Origin: Actinobacteria bacterium IMCC26207
Lineage (GTDB): Bacteria; Actinomycetota; Acidimicrobiia; Acidimicrobiales; Microtrichaceae
Direction of reading: 5' to 3'
DNA length: 64,000 bases
Assembly: GCA_001025035.1 (NCBI GenBank)
Contig: LCZK01000004.1
Location: 1 to 64,000, forward strand
Shown here: positions 24,481-33,383 of the stretch, one piece after another
How the letters are laid out: each line of letters opens with the position of its first letter
Position numbering within the stretch: position 1 is the first letter of the stretch
Translations under genes and position numbers: made by a program
The notes under the pieces: generated by a model
The model's database searches: none
The model's input: only the letters and a program-made list of their open reading frames with translations
What the model was told of the DNA's origin: nothing

Positions 24481-24927
24481 CTATTCGTAATAACCCGAGT
24501 GGATATACACGCACGGCACACCCTCGGCATGAAACATGCGCACGTTTCTAGGGTCATCTTCAAAGGCAAGGCGAAGGTCAAAGCCACGCTGTCGCAACTC
24601 GCGCACTGTGCGTTGCTTAAAGGCTCGAGCCGCCATGTAATCGCCGAATTCACGCATGATGAGTGCGTCCCAGCGCAGGCCGTAGCGTTCAAGCCAGCCC
24701 AATGTCTGAGGCTGAACCTTCATCGGCCGGGCAGTCAGCAAGACAATGCGATGATCCGAATCGATCACCTCGAGCAGACGGGCAACCTCATCGATGACTG
24801 CATCGTCGCCGCAAGCATGAAAGAAGGCATCCCAGTCGGCAAACGGTTCGTTGATGTAGTGCTGCCTTGTGCTGGCATCCGCCAGCACCCCATCTATATC
24901 GAACACAACCGTTGGGCCATCGCTCAT
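24481..24927 (-). CDS. HAD-superfamily phosphatase (acid phosphatase / polynucleotide phosphatase-like)
   Basis: The 148-residue protein has the HAD motifs: FDIDGVLAD (nucleophile and acid Asp), LLTARP (motif II Thr), a Lys in FKQRTVREL and LAFEDDPRN (motif III/IV). The small size resembles the 3'-phosphatase domain of polynucleotide kinases. Substrate unknown. ATG 24927 is used because the FDIDG motif then starts near residue 9, as usual. The gene stands alone between htpX and acsA. Confidence 0.85.
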   Translation of the reverse strand: MSDGPTVVFDIDGVLADASTRQHYINEPFADWDAFFHACGDDAVIDEVARLLEVIDSDHRIVLLTARPMKVQPQTLGWLERYGLRWDALIMREFGDYMAARAFKQRTVRELRQRGFDLRLAFEDDPRNVRMFHAEGVPCVYIHSGYYE

Positions 24928-25058
24928 TGATTGCTCTCGCCAGAGCCAGTTTGAATATGTCTGATCCCAGATCGGCACAACTGCAGGTTAGCAACGGTGC
25001 GCAACACCCCCGTTCCGTCCGCCTTGGGATCCTCCTCAGGTGGGATAGGGATAGGGGG

Positions 25059-27089
25059 CTAGTCCTCGTCGGAGGAGTCGGCCTGGGCGCGTTCTCGGAT
25101 TGCGTCGACGACTGAAGCGTCAGCCAAGGTGGTCGTATCTCCAAGGGCGCGGCCCTCAACAACATCGCGGAGCAATCTTCGCATGATCTTTCCGGAGCGG
25201 GTCTTGGGTAGGTCAGGAACGATAATCACTGCACGAGGGCGGGCGATTGCACCGAGTTTGGTATCAACGTGGCGGCGAATCTGCTCGCGTAGTTCCTCGC
25301 TGGGCTCGAACGTTCCCCGCAGAATGACGTACCCAACGATGGCTTGGCCAGTGGTCGGATCTGAGGCTCCAACTACTGCGGCCTCTGCCACTGCTGGGTG
25401 GTCAACGAGTGCAGACTCAACCTCGGTTGTAGAGATGCGGTGGCCCGAGATGTTCATGACATCATCAACACGGCCGAGCAGCCAGAGGTAGCCATCTTCA
25501 TCGATCTTTGCTCCGTCCCCAGCAAAATAACGACCGGGGAATCGGGACCAGTAGGTCTCTTCGTAGCGCTCTGGTGCATTCCAGATTCCACGCAACATTG
25601 CAGGCCATGGCTGCGAAATAGTCAGGTATCCGCCACCTACGGTGAGCACCTCTCCGGCATCATCAACGAGTTCAACTCCAATACCGGGGAGCGCCGCACA
25701 TGCTGAACCTGGTTTGGTTGCAGTGATTCCTGGCAGTGGGGTGATCATGTGCGCACCAGTCTCAGTTTGCCACCACGTATCAACAATCGGGCAGCGCTCA
25801 GATCCAATGTGTTGGTGATACCACATCCAAGCCTCTGGATTGATGGGCTCTCCCACGCTGCCTAGCACTCTCAGAGAACTCAGATCGTGACGGGCTGGCT
25901 CCTGTTCACCCCACTTCATAAATGTGCGGATTGCTGTGGGCGCCGTATACAACTGTGTGACTTTGTAGCGCTCAATGATGTCCCAGAAGCGGTCTTTGGG
26001 CCACAGGGTTGGGTCATCACCTCGCTCTGACTCGCGAGGCGTATCCGGAGTGCCCTCGTACATGACAGTGGTCGCGCCGTTTGTGAGTGGGCCGTAGACG
26101 ATGTAGCTGTGTCCGGTCACCCAACCAACATCGGCGGCGCACCAGTACACGTCGGATTCCGCCTTCAGGTCAAAGACCTGCCGGTGACTCCAAGCCGCCT
26201 GAGTCAGATAACCCCCAGTGGTGTGCACAATCCCTTTTGGTTTGGCTGTCGTCCCCGAGGTGTAGAGGATGTACAGAACCTGCTCGCTATCAAGGTGGGC
26301 CGGAGGACAAATCGGATTCGCCTCTGAGACCAGTTCATCCCACCAGTGGTCTCGTCCCGAGGTCATCTCGATGTCCGTACCGCAGCGATCGACCACAACG
26401 ACGCTGCGCAAACTCGGACAGGCTGGTAAGGCCAGATCAAGATTCGCCTTGAGTGGCGATGGTTGACCGCGCCGATACCCGGCATCTGCAGTGATGGCCA
26501 CCACTGCACCGGCATCATTAATGCGGTCCACAAGTGAATCTGGGCTGAATCCGCCAAAGACCAAGGTATGAATGGCGCCAATTCTGGTGCAAGCGAGCAT
26601 GGCAATGACGGCCTCTGGGATCATGGGCATGTATAAGCAGATCCGGTCGTCACGTTGTACGCCGAGGCCAAGCAACACGTTCGCAAAGCGCTGCACCTGA
26701 TCCAACAAGTCCGAGTAGGTCAGGGTTCGAGTATCGCCAGGCTCGCCTTCCCAATGGAGGGCAACCTTCTGACCCAAACCAGCCTCGACATGGCGATCGA
26801 GACAGTTATATGAGACGTTCAATTTGCCGCCCAAGAACCACTTGGCGTTTGGTAGATCCCATTCAAGAGTCGTATGAAAGTCCTGGAACCAAGTCAGGGA
26901 ATCTCGAGCTTGCGCAGCCCAAAAAGCCTCTGGGTCCTGTGCTGCAGTGGCGTAAACCGTTGGGTCTGAGAGGTTGGCGGCAGCTACAAAAGCCTCAGAA
27001 GGAGCAAAGGTTCGGTTCTCGTGGAAGTAGTCCTCGATGGTGGCGGCCTCGGTGGCGCTGCTATCAGGTGTATTCGTTTGGTCCGACAT
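25059..27089 (-). CDS. acsA: Acetyl-CoA synthetase
   Basis: This 676-residue enzyme turns acetate, ATP and CoA into acetyl-CoA. It carries the N-terminal ACS extension (FHENRTFAP...WFQDFHTTLEWDLPNAKWF), the P-loop YTSGTTAKPKG, DTWWQTETG and the C-terminal PKTRSGKIMRR lysine motif that is the usual target of protein acetylation. It is full length. It is divergent from the MDMPI-domain gene and probably monocistronic. Confidence 0.97.
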   Translation of the reverse strand: MSDQTNTPDSSATEAATIEDYFHENRTFAPSEAFVAAANLSDPTVYATAAQDPEAFWAAQARDSLTWFQDFHTTLEWDLPNAKWFLGGKLNVSYNCLDRHVEAGLGQKVALHWEGEPGDTRTLTYSDLLDQVQRFANVLLGLGVQRDDRICLYMPMIPEAVIAMLACTRIGAIHTLVFGGFSPDSLVDRINDAGAVVAITADAGYRRGQPSPLKANLDLALPACPSLRSVVVVDRCGTDIEMTSGRDHWWDELVSEANPICPPAHLDSEQVLYILYTSGTTAKPKGIVHTTGGYLTQAAWSHRQVFDLKAESDVYWCAADVGWVTGHSYIVYGPLTNGATTVMYEGTPDTPRESERGDDPTLWPKDRFWDIIERYKVTQLYTAPTAIRTFMKWGEQEPARHDLSSLRVLGSVGEPINPEAWMWYHQHIGSERCPIVDTWWQTETGAHMITPLPGITATKPGSACAALPGIGVELVDDAGEVLTVGGGYLTISQPWPAMLRGIWNAPERYEETYWSRFPGRYFAGDGAKIDEDGYLWLLGRVDDVMNISGHRISTTEVESALVDHPAVAEAAVVGASDPTTGQAIVGYVILRGTFEPSEELREQIRRHVDTKLGAIARPRAVIIVPDLPKTRSGKIMRRLLRDVVEGRALGDTTTLADASVVDAIRERAQADSSDED

Positions 27090-27201
27090 CTAGTCCCCTA
27101 CTGCTCGTGCACTGAGCTTCGAATGCTAGAGGAAACACCGAAGCCGTGTCGGGTGCCGGCGACACCTGAAACTCCGAATGCCGAGGCTACGGTTCGTGCA
27201 C

Positions 27202-27906
27202 ATGAACCTGATCGAGAGATACCAGTTCAACCGAACAAGCTTTCAACTCCTTGGCCGCAGCTTGAGTGAGTCCCAGGGGCAGGTCAACGTTGCGGCCACT
27301 CCAGAGTGGACAGTGTCTGACATCTTTGCCCACATGGCAGGAGTGGCAGATGACATCTTGGCCGGTCGCCTAGAAGGTGTCGCTACGGATCCATGGACTG
27401 AGACTCAGGTTCAGGCCCGGCGGGGTCGTTCCTTGAGCGAACTCCTCGAAGAGTGGGAATCAAAAGCTCCTGCCTTAGAAGAACTGCTCATGCCTATGGC
27501 AGACCAGATAGATCCACGTTTGGTCATTGACCTGTGGACCCACGAACAAGATGTCCGAGGTGCCCTCGGAATTCCAGGGGGCGACCGCGACAAGACGCTG
27601 AACTGGATTGTTGAACAGATTGTTGCTGGCTGGCTGAAGCAAATTGAACGCTCTGATCTGAACGCTCTGCAGATCGAAATTTGGCCCGCCCCCGCTGACC
27701 TTCAGGCCCAGAGCGACCCAATGACATCTGGGGAAACAGCCGGCTCGCTGCGCATTGCCCCGTTTGAGGCTGCTCGACTAGCTCTTGGCCGGCGAAGTCG
27801 TCAGCAAATACTGAACTACAACTGGTCAGGTGTGGCTGACCCTGCCGCCTACATCGACTTGCTAGTGGTGTTCAGTCCTGCGATTCAAGACATCATCGAG
27901 GCCTAG
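27202..27906 (+). CDS. Mycothiol-dependent maleylpyruvate isomerase N-domain protein (TIGR03083 type)
   Basis: The 234-residue protein resembles the DinB-like metal-binding domain of mycothiol-dependent enzymes: ERYQFNRTSFQLLG, WTVSDIFAHMAGVADD (first His) and LWTHEQDVRGALG (second ligand region). Such proteins are typical of actinobacteria that make mycothiol. The C-terminal half looks like the SCP2-like domain often fused to it. The reaction is unknown. ATG 27202 is used although no clear ribosome site is seen; the frame is open back to 27178. Confidence 0.8.
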   Translation: MNLIERYQFNRTSFQLLGRSLSESQGQVNVAATPEWTVSDIFAHMAGVADDILAGRLEGVATDPWTETQVQARRGRSLSELLEEWESKAPALEELLMPMADQIDPRLVIDLWTHEQDVRGALGIPGGDRDKTLNWIVEQIVAGWLKQIERSDLNALQIEIWPAPADLQAQSDPMTSGETAGSLRIAPFEAARLALGRRSRQQILNYNWSGVADPAAYIDLLVVFSPAIQDIIEA

Positions 27907-27942
27907 AGCGCAGGTCGCTCCTGTATCCCTACGGGGCAGAGG

Positions 27943-29028
27943 TCAGCTTGTGGGCAAAGAGCAGATAAATCCAGTACGAGGATCCACGCCACCAGCAAGA
28001 AGCTGCAAGTAGGCCGCCGTTACGGCATCGGCCCCCTGAACGTCTTGGTACTCGACCCAGCTAGTGCTCCACTCAACGTAGTTGTCCCATGCGCTGCTGA
28101 CGCTGGCGTCGAGCCGTTCGGATCCCCAGTCTTTGGTTCGCTTTGCTATTTGGGTTGGGGCAAAAAAGAATTGAGGTGCTGGGGCAGGAATCTGTTGTCC
28201 CGCAGAATCTGCTGAGTGATCCCAATGGGTGCCACCTACGGTCATCGAGTGTTCAAGAAGGCCACTCAAATGAGTGTGCACAGCTAGCAGCACATCTTGG
28301 TTACCGGCTATGTCGACGTAGACCGAGGGCCTGATCGCAATCTGATCAATCTGCGCGTAGGAATACACTTGGTCATACACATCCAAGACCTTGGTGAACT
28401 CGAGGTTGGCCGCCGAGGTCAGTCCACAGACCTTCACCCCTCGCTCCCGTGCAAGATAGGCAACGCCGATCGCAGTCTTGCTAGAGGCGCTCGAGATGAC
28501 CATCTGCTCTGAACCAAACTCGGCCTGGTCAAGCAGGAAATCATCAATCAAAAAAGCCGTAAAGAACAACGGGTACAACAACATGTGCTGCTGCTCGCGG
28601 TCTGAACGGTAGATGGGGTCAGCAACACAGCGGGTGTAACGGCTGTAGGCAGACGCAAGAGCAGTTCGATGAGGAGAGATATCGGTGATACCTCGTTCAT
28701 CAGCGCGCCCAGGGAGGATGATCAACTCAGAGGACATCGGAAAATACCCATAGAAAAGTTCGCCGACTACAGCATCTGCCGACTTGCTCTCGACTACTTC
28801 ACCAAACCCCCAGACTGGAATACGGCCCCAGTCAGCAGCGTCAGATTTGTTCACCGGGAAGAACTCCCAGTAGCTCAACATGTCTCCGAAAACCGCATAC
28901 GTGATGTTGTTTGATGACAGGGCAAAGGCCTTGACTCGCAGGCGAACTTGGCCTTCTTCAAGGGGGCAATCCTGTGCTTGCTCGACTCGCACTTGCGACA
29001 GATTTTGCTTGGCAACTTCGATGTTCAT
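27943..29028 (-). CDS. DUF2855 family protein (MDR-like)
   Basis: The 361-residue protein begins MNIEVAKQNLSQVRVEQ and shows the DUF2855 pattern: LSSNNITYAVFGDMLSYWEFFP, WGRIPVWGFGEV, LFYGYFPMSS and QMVISSASSKTAIGVAYL (a zinc-free alcohol-dehydrogenase-like fold). No function is established for the family. ATG 29028 has AGGA 6-7 nt upstream; ATG 29043 is five codons earlier. It lies 37 nt after MidA and may be the last gene of the nuo transcription unit. Confidence 0.85.
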   Translation of the reverse strand: MNIEVAKQNLSQVRVEQAQDCPLEEGQVRLRVKAFALSSNNITYAVFGDMLSYWEFFPVNKSDAADWGRIPVWGFGEVVESKSADAVVGELFYGYFPMSSELIILPGRADERGITDISPHRTALASAYSRYTRCVADPIYRSDREQQHMLLYPLFFTAFLIDDFLLDQAEFGSEQMVISSASSKTAIGVAYLARERGVKVCGLTSAANLEFTKVLDVYDQVYSYAQIDQIAIRPSVYVDIAGNQDVLLAVHTHLSGLLEHSMTVGGTHWDHSADSAGQQIPAPAPQFFFAPTQIAKRTKDWGSERLDASVSSAWDNYVEWSTSWVEYQDVQGADAVTAAYLQLLAGGVDPRTGFICSLPTS

Positions 29029-29065
29029 CTCTGGTCCTGTCATATTGCGAAGTTCAGATATGCCA

Positions 29066-30214
29066 TCAGCCTATGTGCCACTCCAACACCTGAAAGTCCC
29101 CTAGGCCTGCAGGGTCAAGTAACGCTTCTGCCTCGATGACTCGACTGCGGCCTCGCACTGCTTCCAAACTTCCCTCGCTGGCACCTTCGCTCCAGATCTG
29201 GCGACCAACCTCGACAAGACGGTCAATCCCCCACTGCGACAACCAGTCTGCTTGTCTTGAGGACTGCAGACCCGGAGCTACGCGTTGCAGTTGATCTAGA
29301 GCAACCTCGCAGGTGATGTCTTGGCTACCCGGGGCGTGCAGGGGGTGCTGGCCTCGCTTGTGTGCCTGATAGGTGCGCAACCACTCAGCACTCGAGCGCT
29401 CTGACAAACCGGCGGAATCTGCGCAGTAGTCAATTACCAGAACAGAACCCTTTCGCAGGAGCGACAGGGCCCGATACAGCCAGTCTGCTGCCTGTGTCTG
29501 CAACGGTATCCGTGCCCCCAACAGCGCGTGTGGAAGCAGTTCATTTGCTAGGCGGTCAGTTACTGGCTCCGCTGGCACGAGCAACTCCGATAACTCGCCA
29601 TCTTGAACAGTGACCCGGAGTTCCAACCAGCCAGCGTGTCCGCGCTCGAGGATTCGAACTGGCAGATTGTCGAGTAGTTCATTCGCAATCACCACCCCAA
29701 CCACTGATTCCGCTGGCAGGTCAGCAAGCGAACAGAACAAGGGGCCTGCACCCTGATCAACTGTGACTAGGGCTTGGTCCTCGTCCGTCGCCGGTCCGAA
29801 GACCTCATAAGGCTGCACCAAGGGTAGGTAGTCCCCCTGACGCTCTCTGAGTGCCTCGGACCGCTCGACGAGCACGTAGCGCAGAGCAGGAGCACATGCA
29901 GGGTAAGCAGCACGGACTGCTATGGCGAGAGCACCTCGGCCTGCAGCAGCTTCGACCACAACAAACGGGTCGGGGCAGCCAAGCTCTTGCCACCGGGCAT
30001 CAAGAAACTCTGCCAAGACCGCACCGAATAGCGGGCCTACTTCGGGGCTAGTCAGAAAGTCCGCTCCAGCACGGCCGGCTCCGCCACCGCTAGAAAAAAA
30101 TCCGCCCGAGGGGTGATAAAGGGCAAGCTCCATGAACTCATCAAAGCGAATCGAACCGTTTCGAGAAATCCTCTCGAGTAGGTCTTCAAGCAGCGGCTTC
30201 GGTTGTTCGACCAC
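29066..30214 (-). CDS. MidA/NDUFAF7-like SAM-dependent methyltransferase
   Basis: The 382-residue protein matches the MidA/DUF185 methyltransferase family: IRFDEFMELALYHPSGGFFSS, DFLTSPEVGPLFGAVLAEFL, VVEAAAGRGALAIAVR (SAM-binding), then VIANELLDNLPVR. In mitochondria NDUFAF7 dimethylates an arginine of the 49-kDa complex I subunit and is needed for assembly. Here the gene starts at GTG 9 nt after nuoN, and the homologous arginine is present in NuoD (HRGYEKL, Arg69). A role in assembling this complex I is a strong inference. Confidence 0.88.
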   Translation of the reverse strand: MVEQPKPLLEDLLERISRNGSIRFDEFMELALYHPSGGFFSSGGGAGRAGADFLTSPEVGPLFGAVLAEFLDARWQELGCPDPFVVVEAAAGRGALAIAVRAAYPACAPALRYVLVERSEALRERQGDYLPLVQPYEVFGPATDEDQALVTVDQGAGPLFCSLADLPAESVVGVVIANELLDNLPVRILERGHAGWLELRVTVQDGELSELLVPAEPVTDRLANELLPHALLGARIPLQTQAADWLYRALSLLRKGSVLVIDYCADSAGLSERSSAEWLRTYQAHKRGQHPLHAPGSQDITCEVALDQLQRVAPGLQSSRQADWLSQWGIDRLVEVGRQIWSEGASEGSLEAVRGRSRVIEAEALLDPAGLGDFQVLEWHIG

Positions 30215-30223
30215 TAGGTCGCC

Positions 30224-31747
30224 CTAGCGGCCGAGGGCTGCAGCTACTGGACTGAAATCGCTGATGTTGGTGAGGAGCCCAGGCAACACGCCGAACAATA
30301 CGGTTGCAACCACTGTGATTCCCATAGCGCCTATCAAGGTGAACGGAATCTTGACTGGGGCGGTGTCTCCATCTGGGGCTTCATCGAACCACATGGTCTT
30401 AGCCACGTTCAGGTAGTAGTAGGCGGCCACAACGGTGTTGATAGCCATGATGATTGCCAGTGCGTAGCCAAGCGCTGTGTTTCCACCGATCAGGGCCTGC
30501 CAGACGCCGAACTTGGCATACCAGCCACCGAAGGGTGGGATTCCTGCGAGTGATGCCAAGAAGATGGTCATCACTACGGTGAGGCCAGGCATGTAACTGA
30601 ACAGGCCACCGAGTGAACTGATTTCGGCCGAGCGAGTCTTGCGAGTGATGGCAATGATGACGGCGAAGGCGCCCAAGTTCATGGCCGCATAAATCACTAG
30701 GTAGATCACGATTGAGGACAAAGCCTGCTCTCGATTGGTCTCGATCACAGCGAATGGAGCCAACATGAACCCAGCTTGGGCAATACCTGAGTATGCCAAC
30801 ATGCGAACCACGTTGGTCTGCTTGAGCGCAATCAGGTTGCCCACTGTCATAGAGAGAATCGCCAGTACTGCAAACACGGGTTGGATAATGTCGGGACGAG
30901 CAGCGAAGCAGTAAAAGACGATCTGGATGAGCGCAACAAACCCGGCAGTCTTTGACGCAACGGCCAAGAAGGCTGTTACAGGAGTGGGCGCACCCTCGTA
31001 TGTATCTGGAGCCCATGTATGGAAGGGCACTGCCGATACCTTGAATGCAAAGCCGATGATCACAAAAATCATGGCCAGAGTCACAATCGGGGCGCCGCGC
31101 CCATCACCGATTCGCACCAGATTTTCGGCAATGACATCGAGGCGAGTTGAGCGACCGACGCCGTACATCAGCGACATGCCGTACAGCAGCACTGCTGAAG
31201 CGAATACACCCATCAGGTAGTACTTCAGTCCAGCCTCGTTCGACTTCTCGTCACCCTTGCGCCAAGCCGCGAGCATGTACGCCGGGATAGAGAGCAGTTC
31301 GAGCGCAACAAAGATCATGAGCAGATCGCGAGCCGAGCACATCACCAGCATGCCCAAGACAGCGGCCACAATCAGGGAGTAGTACTCGCTCTCCCAGTAG
31401 TCGCCGTCTGCCACATAGTTCGTGGACATCAGCACGACGATGTAAGCCGAGACTAAGAACAGCGCCTTGAGTACCAACGACATGGAATCAACAACGTAGG
31501 AACCACCAAAGAGCACCCTTGTGCTGCCATCTATGGCCAAGGTAATGACGGGGATCATGGCTCCGAGCAATACCAAACTTGCCAGCGTGGGCATGAACGG
31601 CTTGGCCTTGTCCAACTTGATTGAGTCCAAGAGGATCAGAACCAAGCTTCCTACCAGAATCACCATTTCGGGCGCGATGGCATGCCAGTCAATGGTCGGC
31701 GACAAGAAGTCCGCCTCTGGAAGGAGTTGCAGGAGTGTGGCGATCAC
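30224..31747 (-). CDS. nuoN: NADH-quinone oxidoreductase subunit N
   Basis: This 507-residue antiporter-like proton-pumping subunit of complex I has ~14 membrane helices. Typical sequences include FHTWAPDTYEGAPTPVTAFL, MLAYSGIAQAGFML and GGWYAKFGVW. It is the last nuo gene, 6 nt after nuoM, and is followed by the MidA gene. The start is GTG. Confidence 0.97.
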   Translation of the reverse strand: MIATLLQLLPEADFLSPTIDWHAIAPEMVILVGSLVLILLDSIKLDKAKPFMPTLASLVLLGAMIPVITLAIDGSTRVLFGGSYVVDSMSLVLKALFLVSAYIVVLMSTNYVADGDYWESEYYSLIVAAVLGMLVMCSARDLLMIFVALELLSIPAYMLAAWRKGDEKSNEAGLKYYLMGVFASAVLLYGMSLMYGVGRSTRLDVIAENLVRIGDGRGAPIVTLAMIFVIIGFAFKVSAVPFHTWAPDTYEGAPTPVTAFLAVASKTAGFVALIQIVFYCFAARPDIIQPVFAVLAILSMTVGNLIALKQTNVVRMLAYSGIAQAGFMLAPFAVIETNREQALSSIVIYLVIYAAMNLGAFAVIIAITRKTRSAEISSLGGLFSYMPGLTVVMTIFLASLAGIPPFGGWYAKFGVWQALIGGNTALGYALAIIMAINTVVAAYYYLNVAKTMWFDEAPDGDTAPVKIPFTLIGAMGITVVATVLFGVLPGLLTNISDFSPVAAALGR

Positions 31748-31753
31748 TGAGGA

Positions 31754-33358
31754 TCAGCCCCCGACCGTTCGGGCAATGACTTCAACAGCAGGGCCAGCGA
31801 CATTAAAGATCAGGCCCGGGAAGAACCCGAGAATGACAATGCCTGCCAGAATTGGAGACCATGCCAACCACTCAAACTTGTTCACGTCGGTGATGTTGGG
31901 GTCATTCGCAAACTCTTCGCTTGGAGTCCCAAACGCAGTGCGCTGATACAGCCAGAGCAGGTAGCCAGCAGCCAATACTGTGCCAACAGCGGCCAGCACC
32001 ATGAGAGTGCGGAACAGCACCACGTTCAGGCCGACTGCAGGGTCATAGGCAGAAAGGATTGCTGGGAACTCGCCCCAGAAACCGGCCAGACCAGGAAGGC
32101 CGAGTGATGCCATGGTGGCGAAACCTAGAATCCAGCCCATCTTGGGCGCCGAGATGAGCAGCCCGCCGAGGCGCTTGATGTCGAGCGTGTGGTACCGCTC
32201 CTTGACCGAGCCGGCCACGAAGAACAACAGCCCAGTGATCAGGCCGTGAGCCACCATGCCGAACACGGCGGCGTTCAAGCCAAAGGCAGTCAGGGTAGAT
32301 ATTCCTAACATGGTGTAGCCCATATGGGACACCGAAGAGAATGCAATCAGCCGCTTCATATCTGTCTGAGCCAGACAGCCAAGGGCACCGTAGATGATGC
32401 CAATCACGGCCAAGATGCCAATAATTGGGGCCCAAGCTCGAGCCGCAACGGGGATAATTGGAATAGCGATTCGGATGAATCCGTAGGTACCCAACTTGAG
32501 CAAGACCGCAGCAAGGATGACCGAGCCCTGCGTGGGGGCTTGGGTGTGAGCATCGGGCAACCAGGTATGGAACGGGAACATAGGCACCTTGATGCCGAAG
32601 CCCAAGAACATGCCACCAAAGATGACAATGGCAGTGGTCTTGGCAATACCTGCGGCGCCCGAATAGGTGAGCGCCTGCATTCCAAAGCTGTGAAGCGGAT
32701 CCCCCGCTTGCATATCTGCGTAACTTCCACCTAGGGCTCGCAATTGTTCAAGTGCGATTCCAGTAGGAGCCTTCGCTAGGAAGTACAGCGCAACGAAAGC
32801 AACGATCATAAACGCTGATCCAAAGAGTGTGTACAAGAAGAACTTGATCGAGGCGTAGCGGCGTTGCTCGCCACCCCAGACCCCGATCAGGAAGTACATC
32901 GGCAGCAGCGTGACCTCGAAGAACACGAAGAACAGAATCAGGTCCTGCGCAAGGAACGATCCGATCATCGCTGTCTCAAGAATCAGCATGAGCGTGAAGA
33001 ATGCTTTGGGGTTGCCAGGGTTTGGCACATGCTGCCAGCTGTAGATCACTACCAGCGGAACAATGAACAAAGTCAGCGCTAACAGCGGCAACGAGAGCCC
33101 ATCAAGGCCCAGAATAAAGTTGCTGTTGATCAACTCAATCCAGTTCTTGTTGACCATGAACTGCAGGTGTTCTGAATCGCCGTAGTCAAAGTTGAGCATC
33201 AACAAGATGCCCATGGCGGCCGCTGCTAACGGAGCGCCAAGAGCCACAAGTTTGATGGCACCCTCGGATTGTTTGGGTATGGCCATCATCACTAACGCCC
33301 CTGCCAACGGCAAGAAAATAGTGAGGACAAGACCCCAGTCGTTCAAGAAATTCATCAT
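31754..33358 (-). CDS. nuoM: NADH-quinone oxidoreductase subunit M
   Basis: The 534-residue antiporter-like subunit contains the conserved FHTWLPDAHTQAPTQGSVILA and LIAFSSVSHMGYTMLG helices with key Lys and His of the proton channel. It lies 25 nt after nuoL. Length and order are normal. Confidence 0.97.
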   Translation of the reverse strand: MMNFLNDWGLVLTIFLPLAGALVMMAIPKQSEGAIKLVALGAPLAAAAMGILLMLNFDYGDSEHLQFMVNKNWIELINSNFILGLDGLSLPLLALTLFIVPLVVIYSWQHVPNPGNPKAFFTLMLILETAMIGSFLAQDLILFFVFFEVTLLPMYFLIGVWGGEQRRYASIKFFLYTLFGSAFMIVAFVALYFLAKAPTGIALEQLRALGGSYADMQAGDPLHSFGMQALTYSGAAGIAKTTAIVIFGGMFLGFGIKVPMFPFHTWLPDAHTQAPTQGSVILAAVLLKLGTYGFIRIAIPIIPVAARAWAPIIGILAVIGIIYGALGCLAQTDMKRLIAFSSVSHMGYTMLGISTLTAFGLNAAVFGMVAHGLITGLLFFVAGSVKERYHTLDIKRLGGLLISAPKMGWILGFATMASLGLPGLAGFWGEFPAILSAYDPAVGLNVVLFRTLMVLAAVGTVLAAGYLLWLYQRTAFGTPSEEFANDPNITDVNKFEWLAWSPILAGIVILGFFPGLIFNVAGPAVEVIARTVGG

Positions 33359-33383
33359 CGGATTCGGCTCTCCCTGTCGTTCA